A model generated the notes under the pieces. It had not been told where the DNA came from. It saw only the letters and a program-made list of their open reading frames with translations, and did no database searches. From assembly GCA_037128595.1 (NCBI GenBank), contig JBAXWB010000027.1, positions 1 to 64,000 on the forward strand: a stretch of 64,000 nt of DNA. The letters run 5' to 3'. This DNA is from a bacterium (lineage in GTDB: Bacteria > Verrucomicrobiota > Kiritimatiellia > CAIKKV01 > CAITUY01). A program made the position numbers and the translations under genes. Below are positions 32,921 through 40,820 of this stretch, one piece after another (within the stretch, counting starts at the first letter, position 1; each line of letters starts with the position of its first letter).

Positions 32921-33606
32921 GCCTGAACGGGGGTGCGCAGAACCACTGCATTGCGACCATTGGAGGCGATCAGGGCAAGCCCCCATCGCTCGCTGATATA
33001 GCGAATGGTGGATTCGGAATAGAACACCACATGCGTGGGATCCGTGGCATAATGCCAGGAAGACACGTCGCGCCCCGGCTGCACCAGGCTTGTCACCACC
33101 ACCAAAAGGCCACCCGGGCGGATTAACGAAACCATTTGGCCCCATTCCGTCCCGGGACTTCTGAAGTGTTCAACCGCTTCCGTGCATACCACGGCATCAA
33201 AAGGGCCCAGCCCGCTCACCGAAGCGGTCACCCCCACGCCCGGAGTGACCCGGTCTCCAAAAAAGGGATCATAGCCCGTGGCGGAAAATCCCGCCCGGTT
33301 GAGCAGTTGAACCAGTACGGGTTCCGGGCCGGAACCGTAATCGAGAATCGTCGGTGAAACCGCCCCCCCGTTGCCAAGATGGGTTTTAAGGTATTCCACC
33401 GCCACGCTCAGGAAGGTGACATAGCCAGTATCTGACAAACTGTTTTGGTGGAGCAGATAGCGTTGATATTCGGCTCCTGGAGAAAGGTGAAATCCGGGCG
33501 GGATAAATCGCAAGTCACATTTGGGACAGGCACAATGCTGACGGTGGAGCGCCCTCCCGACCGGGTCAGCCAACGTGCCACACAGAGGACAGACAGAGGG
33601 CTCCAC
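32917..33606 (-). CDS. SAM-dependent methyltransferase with N-terminal zinc ribbon
   Basis: This protein is 229 residues from a GTG at 33606, 2 nt after the stop of pcnB. A longer frame starting at 33735 would overlap pcnB by 127 nt and begins with repeat-like Arg/Gly sequence, so it is rejected. The N-terminus has CPLCG and CPKCDLRF (a zinc ribbon). The methyltransferase has motif I ILDYGSGPEPVLVQLL and motif II-like FDAVVCTEAVEHF, with a later RPGGLLVVVTSL. This is the class I Methyltransf_11/23 type. The substrate is unknown. Confidence 0.75.
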   Translation of the reverse strand: MEPSVCPLCGTLADPVGRALHRQHCACPKCDLRFIPPGFHLSPGAEYQRYLLHQNSLSDTGYVTFLSVAVEYLKTHLGNGGAVSPTILDYGSGPEPVLVQLLNRAGFSATGYDPFFGDRVTPGVGVTASVSGLGPFDAVVCTEAVEHFRSPGTEWGQMVSLIRPGGLLVVVTSLVQPGRDVSSWHYATDPTHVVFYSESTIRYISERWGLALIASNGRNAVVLRTPVQA

Positions 33607-33608
33607 GG

Positions 33609-35027
33609 TTACGTACCCGTGGGGCTGCCGCCCGTCACTTCCCCCGCCCCATCGGAGTCGCCCCGGCGCTCCCGGAAACTCTTCGCACGCCGGCCGCGCC
33701 GACGCGGCCGGGCATCCCCCCCAGCGGAGGAACACTCAGGCTCATCCCGTTGCTGACGCGGTTGCCAGGGGAGCGACAAGGCTCGCTCCAAAGCCTTATG
33801 ATTGTCCCCGGTCAGGCGGACCATGAACTCAAGATAAGCTACCGATTCGGGGAAAAAAGCGCGGGTCGCCAGGGGGGCTGCACGCCGCCCGTTATCTGCC
33901 GTCAACCGCGGCTGGGAGGCCAGGATTTCAGCCGTCCGGTACCGGACGGCTTTGGGAACCTGTACGCGTTCGGTCAGTCCACCAAAATGCTCCATGGTCA
34001 CTGAATGTAACGCCAGTCCGGGGTGATGCCCCTGACGGGCCATTTCACCGGCACGCGATTCATGCATCCCTCCGAACATCAACGCAAAAAGCAGGGCGGG
34101 CGACACCTCCCGGCCGGCGAGTCTCCAGTCGTCCACTTGTTTGAGGGCCTCGCTGATCCGCTGACACTGAGGGGTCCCCTTATCGGGCCCCAGCCAGGAA
34201 CCAAGATCGGGGAAAAGAATTTCATAAAGCCCGAATTGACGCAACAGTTCATAGGCCCGTTGCGCGGCTTTGCAAAAGAAGAGCTTCTGAACTTCCTCAT
34301 AGAGGCGTGACCGATTGGCCGTCGCCAGAGTGGCCGCGTGTGCCTGAATCGCCTGCGCGGTATCCGGCGCAATGGCGAAATCAAGCATGGCGGCAAAGCG
34401 CACGGCACGGACCATTCGCACGGGATCCTCCACACAACGTACCCCGGGCTCACCAATAAACCGAATCACCCGGCCGTTGAGGTCTTCCAGTCCACCGACA
34501 AAATCAATGAGTGAATAATCCCGGATATCATAGAACAAGGCATTGACGGTGAAATCCCGCCGCAACGCATCCTCTTCCGGCGAGCCGAACAGATTATCCC
34601 GGACAATCAGGCCGTCGTCCCTGCGAATATGGTGCTGACTTGACAGAGGCGGAAGAGGGTCACGGCTATTGTATGAATCAGGCACCTCGACCGGATCAAC
34701 CAAATCTGAAGGGTCGGGAGGCTGATTGGCCCTGAAGGTGGCCACCTCAATGATTTTATCGCGTCCGAAAAAGACATGCGCCAACCTGAAGCGACGCCCG
34801 ATCAGCCGGCTGTTCCGGAATACTTTCCTAACCTCGTTGGGAGTGGCATCAGTGACGACGTCAAAATCCTTTGGCTCGCGCCCCAACAGGAGATCACGGA
34901 CACCTCCGCCGGCAATAAAGGCGATATAACCGGCGTCCTTAAGACCATAAAGCACTTTCAGAGCTTCAGGGCTGATGTTCTGGCGGCTTAAGGTATGATC
35001 TGAACGTTTAACAATAACGGGGTCCAC
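33609..35027 (-). CDS. pcnB: Poly(A) polymerase / CCA-type nucleotidyltransferase
   Basis: This 472-residue enzyme belongs to the class II nucleotidyltransferases. It has FIAGGGVRDLLLGREPKDFDVVTDATP (the Gly motif and catalytic DxD), RRDFTVNALFYD, DPVRMVRAVRFAAMLDFAI, and a C-terminal basic and disordered tail (RPRRRGRRAKSFRERRG). A basic tail and the Leu-rich motif favour PcnB, which polyadenylates RNA for decay, over a CCA-adding enzyme; this is a motif-based judgement. It is directly upstream of the zinc-ribbon methyltransferase gene. Confidence 0.85.
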   Translation of the reverse strand: MDPVIVKRSDHTLSRQNISPEALKVLYGLKDAGYIAFIAGGGVRDLLLGREPKDFDVVTDATPNEVRKVFRNSRLIGRRFRLAHVFFGRDKIIEVATFRANQPPDPSDLVDPVEVPDSYNSRDPLPPLSSQHHIRRDDGLIVRDNLFGSPEEDALRRDFTVNALFYDIRDYSLIDFVGGLEDLNGRVIRFIGEPGVRCVEDPVRMVRAVRFAAMLDFAIAPDTAQAIQAHAATLATANRSRLYEEVQKLFFCKAAQRAYELLRQFGLYEILFPDLGSWLGPDKGTPQCQRISEALKQVDDWRLAGREVSPALLFALMFGGMHESRAGEMARQGHHPGLALHSVTMEHFGGLTERVQVPKAVRYRTAEILASQPRLTADNGRRAAPLATRAFFPESVAYLEFMVRLTGDNHKALERALSLPWQPRQQRDEPECSSAGGDARPRRRGRRAKSFRERRGDSDGAGEVTGGSPTGT

Positions 35028-35058
35028 ACTGGTTCCTTATAAGACAAGTCCTAGTGTC

Positions 35059-35739
35059 TCACTCTCGTGGCAGAGTTGTCAATCTTCGAACAATCTCATC
35101 CACCACCTGATCAATATTCAGCCCGGTAGTATCCACCACCTGGGCGTCTTCGGCCAATTTCAAGGGGGCCGTTTTGCGGCCCGAATCACGTTTATCCCGA
35201 TTGGTCAGCGAGACCATCACCCGCCCGACATCCGGGGGAGCGTTTTCGGATTTGAGTTCGGCGTGGCGGCGGCGGGCCCGTTCTTCAGGACTGGCATCCA
35301 GGTAAAATTTAGCCGCCGCCCCCGGGAACACCACCGTCCCGATATCACGCCCCTCCATCACAAGATTTCCATATGAGATCATCGCCTGCAACCACTGCGT
35401 CACCTGCGCCCGGACCTCCGGGATCGCCGCCACAAAACTGACGGACTCATTGACCTTCTCCATCCGGATCTCCTCACGGGGCTCAACCCCATTCATCCGG
35501 TAGCGAATGGCTTCACTCTCAACAATGAACTCAACCTTAATCCGTTGCATGGCCGCAATCACAGCCGCCGGATCGGACGGATCGAGTCCTAATTCGACCA
35601 CCTTCCAGGCGAGGCCGCGATAGAGCGCCCCTGAATCCACATACTTATATCCCAGCCGGGCGGCCACTTTCCGGGCCACCGTGGATTTCCCTGATGCCGA
35701 TGGGCCATCGATTGCAATTACTTTATTCGGCATGGCCAC
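35059..35739 (-). CDS. cmk: Cytidylate kinase
   Basis: This 226-residue enzyme phosphorylates CMP/dCMP. It shows the P-loop GPSASGKSTVARKVA, YVDSGALYRGLAWK, MEGRDIGTVVFPGAAAKFYLDASPEERARRR, and a C-terminal IDQVVDEIVRRL helix. The start is a GTG or ATG in the aroA end region; a start at residue 3 is also possible. It overlaps the 3' end of aroA by 17 nt. The aroA-cmk pair is a common bacterial arrangement. Confidence 0.93.
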   Translation of the reverse strand: MAMPNKVIAIDGPSASGKSTVARKVAARLGYKYVDSGALYRGLAWKVVELGLDPSDPAAVIAAMQRIKVEFIVESEAIRYRMNGVEPREEIRMEKVNESVSFVAAIPEVRAQVTQWLQAMISYGNLVMEGRDIGTVVFPGAAAKFYLDASPEERARRRHAELKSENAPPDVGRVMVSLTNRDKRDSGRKTAPLKLAEDAQVVDTTGLNIDQVVDEIVRRLTTLPRE

Positions 35740-37048
35740 CCACTTTCCTCAAGTCATCCCAGAAACCGGGGTAAGATTTATTCACACAGGCAATATCCAT
35801 CATCCGTACGGGAGCGTCAGCATAAAGCGCCAGCACGGACATCGCCATGGGAAGCCGGTGATCGCCATAGCTATCCACCGTTACCCCCCCCTTCAAGCGG
35901 GCGGGCCCCTCGATAATCATCCCATCAGGGGTTTCCTCAACCTGAACGCCCATCCGGGTGAGGTTATCCACCACACTGCGGATCCGGTCCGACTCTTTGA
36001 CCCTCAACTCAGCCGCATCACGTATGATCGTGCGCCCCTGCGCCAACGCGCCCGCCACGGCCACCAGTGGTAGTTCGTCGATCAAATCGGGAATTTCACT
36101 TCCCCCGACTTCGGTTCCCCGCAACGTACGGCCTTCCACGCGGATCACCCCCAGACACTCACAGGCGGAGGCATCCGGTGTTTCAGTGAACGTAATGGCC
36201 GCCCCCATGCGTTGCAGGACGCTGATCAAAGCATTGCGGCGCGGGTTCCAGCCGACATCCGGTAATTCAAGCGCATGGCCTTCGCCACAGGCCGCGGCCG
36301 TTATCCAAAAGGCGGCAGACGAAATATCCCCGGGCACATTCCAGGAACGCGCCTCCAACCCCGGCCCCGCCGCGCCATAGCCCCGCAAAGACACCTGACG
36401 CCCATCGACGGCCACAGGGATTCCCATGGCATTCAGCAACCGCTCGGTATGGTCTCGGGTCGGACTGACCTCTGTAACGGTCGTCTGCCCCTCGGCAAAT
36501 AAGGCGGCCAGCAACACACACGATTTCACCTGCGCGGAAGCGACCGGCGGTACGTAGTCAATGCCGACCAATTTACCCCCGGTGATACGGACCGGCGCAC
36601 AGCCTTTGTCGCCCAGTAAATCAACATGGGCTCCCATCCGGATCAGCGGTTCAGAAATGCGCCGCATCGGCCTTGACCTTAACGAGGCATCACCCGTCAT
36701 CTCGGACGTAAACGCCTGTCCGGCCAATAGCCCCGCCAACAGACGCATGCCAGTTCCCGAATTCCCCATATCAAGGACTTCAGCCGGACACGTGAAGACG
36801 CCCCCCACCCCGGTCACCCTGAGTACATCATCCCGAAACTCATACCGGGCACCCAGTTGAGTCATGGCCTTAAGAATGGTGAGACAATCCTCACTCCGGA
36901 GAAATCCACGTACCGTGGTTGTCCCCTTGGCATACGACGCCAGCATGGCAATCCGGTGTGAAATACTTTTATCGCCCGGCACCTTCAAGGTCCCGCTGAT
37001 TCGCCGGCAAGGTGAAACGGTAATAGACTGGTTTATGATTGTATTCAT
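35723..37048 (-). CDS. aroA: 3-phosphoshikimate 1-carboxyvinyltransferase (EPSP synthase)
   Basis: This 441-residue enzyme makes EPSP from shikimate-3-phosphate and PEP. Conserved parts are VPGDKSISHRIAMLAS, LDMGNSGTGMRLLAGLLAG, LRSRPMRR, SAQVKSCVLLAALFAEG, LRVKESDRIRSV and DHRLPMAMSV. It is of the bacterial full-length type. The PEP-binding loop reads GNSGTGMR, where class I enzymes have GNAGTAMR, so it is closer to the class II type that is less sensitive to glyphosate. It is co-transcribed with cmk. Confidence 0.94.
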   Translation of the reverse strand: MNTIINQSITVSPCRRISGTLKVPGDKSISHRIAMLASYAKGTTTVRGFLRSEDCLTILKAMTQLGARYEFRDDVLRVTGVGGVFTCPAEVLDMGNSGTGMRLLAGLLAGQAFTSEMTGDASLRSRPMRRISEPLIRMGAHVDLLGDKGCAPVRITGGKLVGIDYVPPVASAQVKSCVLLAALFAEGQTTVTEVSPTRDHTERLLNAMGIPVAVDGRQVSLRGYGAAGPGLEARSWNVPGDISSAAFWITAAACGEGHALELPDVGWNPRRNALISVLQRMGAAITFTETPDASACECLGVIRVEGRTLRGTEVGGSEIPDLIDELPLVAVAGALAQGRTIIRDAAELRVKESDRIRSVVDNLTRMGVQVEETPDGMIIEGPARLKGGVTVDSYGDHRLPMAMSVLALYADAPVRMMDIACVNKSYPGFWDDLRKVGGHAE

Positions 37049-37170
37049 AAAGGGGGCCTAGTCTAACCGCCCTTCAGGGGTAAGATCAAGCCGAACGCGA
37101 TTTTTTTATACGGGTGGCTTGACACCCCTTTGTTTTGGCGTAAGGTAATGATTTTGATAGAATTACGAAA

Positions 37171-38340
37171 ATGGGGGCGGTGATGAATAAAGCATCTCAA
37201 ACCATGCGGATTGATATTCCGCCGGATATTAAATCCGCACAACATCAACCCAACACCAAGCATCGGCTCATGCCGCAGCCTGAGACCCCTCCTCAACTCC
37301 TCTCCCAGCGAAAAGCGTATTCCTCCCTCGGAGATCCGGATTTCCAGGAGCTTTTTCAGAGTGTGTATGACGGCGCCATTATTTTGACTATGACTGGAAA
37401 GGTGGTGGATGCCAACGTCCGGGCAACCATCTTCCTCCAATATTCCCGCGAGGAGTTACTTGCCCTGGATCTGGGGGATTTCGTGTCAGGCGCGAACCAC
37501 GCCACCCTGACCACCATTCAGGTAGCCATTAAGAAGGATCGGTTCCTCCTGATCCAGGCCTACTGCGCCCGGAAAGATCAGGCCCTTTTCCCTGTTGAAA
37601 TCGCCGTGAACCCCCTGAAAGTGGGGGGAATTGATTATTTCTGCTGTTTTATCCGTGATATCACCTGGCGGCGACAGGCCGAAGATATTTTGAAAACCAT
37701 TCATACGGCCATTCAAAACGCAGCCACAGGAATTGTGATTGCCGACCTGGCTGGCCTGATTGATTATGCCAATCAAGCGGCGGGACAACTCTGCGGTGAA
37801 CATGAAGCCCTTGCCGGGCGCCATGTTCAAGACCTGCTACAAGACGATCTGGTGTTTGCCGCACTGCTGACATCCATTCAGGCGGGAACAACGTGGTCCG
37901 GGGAAGTGATGCTGAAGCGGCTTCATGGTGCTCCGATCCACATTCAAATCGCGGCAGCCCCCAACCGGGATGCAGAGGACGCCTTAACTGGCATGATTCT
38001 CTCGCTTCTGGATATCAGTGACCGGATCCGGGCACAGGAGGCCGAGAAGCACTCGGAACGACAGAATGTCATGATCGAAAGTCTTGGAGCTGCCTGCCAT
38101 CATCTGGGACAGCCGGCCACCGTCCTACTGGCCAGTCTTGAGCTCATGGTGCGGGTCAAGGATAACGACAAGGCCTTGGGAGAGGAACTCCTCGCCTCCA
38201 GTATCGATGCGGCCGAGTCCCTCCGGAAGATGCTGCACAACCTGAACGATATCACCGAGTACAAGACGGTTCCCTACATCGAGGGGCAAGACCCCATCAC
38301 AGGCAACCAGTCCCGCATTCTGGATGTGCTCACGAAATAA
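37171..38340 (+). CDS. PAS-domain protein with a His-kinase-like dimerisation domain but no ATPase domain
   Basis: This protein is 389 residues, or 385 from a second ATG at 37183. It has two PAS domains (about 55-165, VYDGAIILTMTGKVVDANVRATIFL; about 175-290, TGIVIADLAGLIDYANQAAGQL). After them comes a helical segment with GAACHHLGQPATVLLASLELM, which resembles the phospho-acceptor His region of kinases. No HATPase domain follows. It may be phosphorylated by a partner kinase, or be a bare sensor. It is the only forward gene between aroA and der. Confidence 0.7.
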   Translation: MGAVMNKASQTMRIDIPPDIKSAQHQPNTKHRLMPQPETPPQLLSQRKAYSSLGDPDFQELFQSVYDGAIILTMTGKVVDANVRATIFLQYSREELLALDLGDFVSGANHATLTTIQVAIKKDRFLLIQAYCARKDQALFPVEIAVNPLKVGGIDYFCCFIRDITWRRQAEDILKTIHTAIQNAATGIVIADLAGLIDYANQAAGQLCGEHEALAGRHVQDLLQDDLVFAALLTSIQAGTTWSGEVMLKRLHGAPIHIQIAAAPNRDAEDALTGMILSLLDISDRIRAQEAEKHSERQNVMIESLGAACHHLGQPATVLLASLELMVRVKDNDKALGEELLASSIDAAESLRKMLHNLNDITEYKTVPYIEGQDPITGNQSRILDVLTK

Positions 38341-38343
38341 CGG

Positions 38344-38377
38344 CACAAAAAAACACAGCCCCAGTTAAGGGGCTGTG
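38344..38377 (-). terminator. Rho-independent terminator after the prepilin gene
   Basis: CACAGCCCC (38354-38362) pairs with GGGGCTGTG (38369-38377). On the reverse strand a run of seven T follows. Confidence 0.85.
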
Positions 38378-38406
38378 GGATCACACTCGCTCGCTTGAGC
38401 GGGTTG

Positions 38407-38787
38407 TTATTCGGCCAACTCGTGATTTCCAGCGGTACCCCGGGCAACCGTCGGGAAACCCTTTGAACAACTGGCGTTTGTGCCGATCGCATTGAAGCTA
38501 ATCACACCGCCACCAGGGCAATTGGTTGCCGCCGACGGGTTTTTGACATATGCCAAAATAAGCGGTTCATCAGTAGCCGTGACAACATAACCCGAATCCT
38601 TCTTCGACGCCAACGCCCACTGTTCCTTACCAGCCTCGATCATGCGCAAGTTATTGATACAGGCGTTCATCTGAGACTGCGTTCTGGCCTTCATGAATGA
38701 AGGAATTGCAATCGCCGCTAACAACCCGATAATCGCGACCACAATCATAATCTCCACCAGCGTAAACCCTTGCTTCATCGTCTTCAT
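38407..38787 (-). CDS. Prepilin-like protein, GspG/PilA type
   Basis: This 126-residue protein has a class III signal: MKTMKQG followed by FTLVEIMIVVAIIGLLAAIAIPSF, with cleavage after Gly and E5 present. The globular part is short with two Cys and a Gly-rich end, similar to the major pseudopilins of PVC bacteria. It would be used by type IV pili or a type II secretion system; the other machine genes are not in the window. An AAGGAGA site precedes the start. A sigma-54 promoter and an NtrC-type activator gene lie directly upstream, as in pilin control by PilR. A terminator follows. Confidence 0.88.
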   Translation of the reverse strand: MKTMKQGFTLVEIMIVVAIIGLLAAIAIPSFMKARTQSQMNACINNLRMIEAGKEQWALASKKDSGYVVTATDEPLILAYVKNPSAATNCPGGGVISFNAIGTNASCSKGFPTVARGTAGNHELAE

Positions 38788-38841
38788 TTTACTATCTCCT
38801 TCTTTGTTGGTTGTAAAACTTGTTTCTTACTGCCTTGATAA

Positions 38842-38860
38842 TAAGCAGTCGCCATGCCAA
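38842..38860 (-). promoter_or_regulatory. Sigma-54 promoter of the prepilin gene
   Basis: On the reverse strand TTGGCATGGCGACTGCTTA has GG and GC separated by exactly 10 nt, as required for -24/-12 elements. Transcription would start near 38833, about 45 nt before the ATG at 38787. Confidence 0.72.
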
Positions 38861-39013
38861 CTCTAAAAAAAGAATGAATATCGGTGATTGTCGCTAATTT
38901 TTGATTCTTTTTCCATTGATTAGGGGATTGGCAACCCACAACCTTCTCGTAATTGAAAAAAAGCCTTATTTCATCAGAAAAGAGGCCCCATTATTTCTCA
39001 ATATCAAGAAAAA

Positions 39014-40396
39014 TCATGAAGCAGGCTGATCTTCAGGTAGTTTTCTATAGAGGGTTGCCAGACTTATCTTCAGGGATTTAGCTGCTTTTTCCTTATCCCC
39101 CTTTGATGCCGCCAGTACCTGTTCGAGATATTCCTTTTCCCGTTCACGCAGGAAGGATTTAAGTGATTTATTTTTAAAAGAATCAGCCGCGATATCGGGC
39201 ATTCCTGCGCCCCGCTCAACCGGTTTGACTTGATTCAAGATCCGGGGTGGCAGCACTTCCATTGTGATTTTATTATCCTGGGAAAAGGTGATGGCATGCT
39301 TCATCGCATTTTCGAGTTCCCTCACATTTCCAGGCCAGGCATATCGCTCCAAGGCGTCGCGTACTTCGGGCATCAATTTAGGAAGCTCACGCCCCTCCCC
39401 GGTTTCATGACGCAATACATGATATACCAGGGGCAGGATATCTTCCTGACGCTCCCGTAAAGGCTTGATATCGATGGGAATCACGCTCAAGCGATAATAG
39501 AGGTCCTCACGGAACGTTCCCAGTTTGATCATGGCTTCCAAGCTGGTATTCGTGGCGGCAATCACGCGGACATCTACCGGAATATTGTCATTTCCACCCA
39601 CTCGTCTGATCTCTTTTTCCTGAAGCACCCGCAACAGTTTGCCCTGAATACTGATCGGCATAGACGGGATCTCGTCCAGAAAGAGAGTACCCCCATTAGC
39701 GGTTTCAAAAAGCCCGTCCTTATTGGCTGAAGCTCCTGTGAAGGCCCCCTTCATATGCCCGAACATTTCGGATTCGAGCAGGGCTTCCGGGAGCGCCGCG
39801 CAATTCACGGCCACAAAACGCTTGTCTTTCCTGCGGCTATTAAGGTGTATCGCCTTGGCTACCAGCTCTTTACCAGTACCGCTCTCGCCGGTGATCAACA
39901 CGGTTGTATCCGCGGGAGCCACGCGTTTGATCATCTCACACACATTCCGCATGGCCGCACTTTCCGCCACAATATTTTCAAACTTGTAGCGCCCGACCAA
40001 TTCTTCCTTGAGCTCAATGTTCTCTGAAAGAGCCCGACTATACTCCAAAGCCCTCTGAATGGTGATCAGGAGTTCATCCATCTTGAATGGTTTGGTCACA
40101 TAATCGAAGGTGCCTAATTTCATGGCTTCGATCGCGGTTTCCACCGACCCATAGGCAGTAAGGATAATAACGGGCATGGCGGGCCGGACTTGCCGCGCTA
40201 TTTTGAGAAGTTCAAGCCCGTCAATCGGAGTCATACGGATATCCGTAATCATCAAATCGAAGGTTTCCGTATTTAATATCTCAGGAACCTTACTGCTGTC
40301 CTGAACAGGAGTGAGCGTATACCCCTCCCCTTTGAGAATAGTATTCAACAGACTCAACATTCTCGGTTCGTCATCAATCAGCAGAATACGCGGCAT
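39014..40396 (-). CDS. Sigma-54-dependent response regulator, NtrC/PilR family
   Basis: This 460-residue protein has a receiver domain (ILLIDDEPRM, LMITDIRMTPIDG with the phospho-acceptor Asp, LTAYGSVETA, VTKPFKMDEL), a complete AAA+ domain and a Fis-type helix-turn-helix (EKAAKSLKISLATLYRKL). The AAA+ domain has Walker A GESGTGKELVAKAIH, the sigma-54 contact loop GAFTGA, and Walker B GGTLFLDEI. It sits upstream of a prepilin gene that has a sigma-54 promoter, so it likely activates that gene. The hybrid kinase about 400 nt upstream could be its partner. Confidence 0.93.
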   Translation of the reverse strand: MPRILLIDDEPRMLSLLNTILKGEGYTLTPVQDSSKVPEILNTETFDLMITDIRMTPIDGLELLKIARQVRPAMPVIILTAYGSVETAIEAMKLGTFDYVTKPFKMDELLITIQRALEYSRALSENIELKEELVGRYKFENIVAESAAMRNVCEMIKRVAPADTTVLITGESGTGKELVAKAIHLNSRRKDKRFVAVNCAALPEALLESEMFGHMKGAFTGASANKDGLFETANGGTLFLDEIPSMPISIQGKLLRVLQEKEIRRVGGNDNIPVDVRVIAATNTSLEAMIKLGTFREDLYYRLSVIPIDIKPLRERQEDILPLVYHVLRHETGEGRELPKLMPEVRDALERYAWPGNVRELENAMKHAITFSQDNKITMEVLPPRILNQVKPVERGAGMPDIAADSFKNKSLKSFLREREKEYLEQVLAASKGDKEKAAKSLKISLATLYRKLPEDQPAS

Positions 40397-40502
40397 GAGT
40401 ATTGCCCTCTCGCTAAATAGTCTTATTGACTACATGGGGCTGATTGTAGACTCATTAAATACTATATACAATATGTTTTCTCATTTTTAAGACTAGCTGA
40501 GA

Positions 40503-40820
40503 TTAGTCGCCGCTCAAGGTATTCATAATCATCGTCCGGCCATCCGTGGATAGGGGTGGAAAATCAAATTGCGTCTCAAATAACTCCACAATGCGATCGC
40601 AAACGGCCGATTCATCCCCACCTGTAACCTGAATCCGGACCTTGGTCCCTTCCTGTAGGCCTAGTGACACCAACGAGAGTAATGAACGGAGGTCCGCCTC
40701 ACCCGCTTCAGCCACGACACGTATCTGCGAGGGATGGTGGCTGGCCTCCGTGACAATTTTAGCGGAAGGCCGGCAATGAATTCCCTGCCCATTACGGATG
40801 GTAGCGGAGCGTTCAATCAT
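40503..40820 (-). CDS. HPr-like phosphocarrier protein
   Basis: This 105-residue protein is an HPr homologue. His15 in GIHCRPSAKIV lies at the classical phospho-acceptor position, Arg17 is kept, and Ser46 lies in DLRSLLSLVSLGL, the site used by HPr kinase. A C-terminal extension of about 17 residues goes beyond the usual 88. No EI or EII gene is nearby. Its start overlaps the stop of the hybrid histidine kinase gene (ATGA). This links a phosphorelay kinase with a PTS-type carrier, so it may serve regulation rather than sugar transport. Confidence 0.88.
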   Translation of the reverse strand: MIERSATIRNGQGIHCRPSAKIVTEASHHPSQIRVVAEAGEADLRSLLSLVSLGLQEGTKVRIQVTGGDESAVCDRIVELFETQFDFPPLSTDGRTMIMNTLSGD

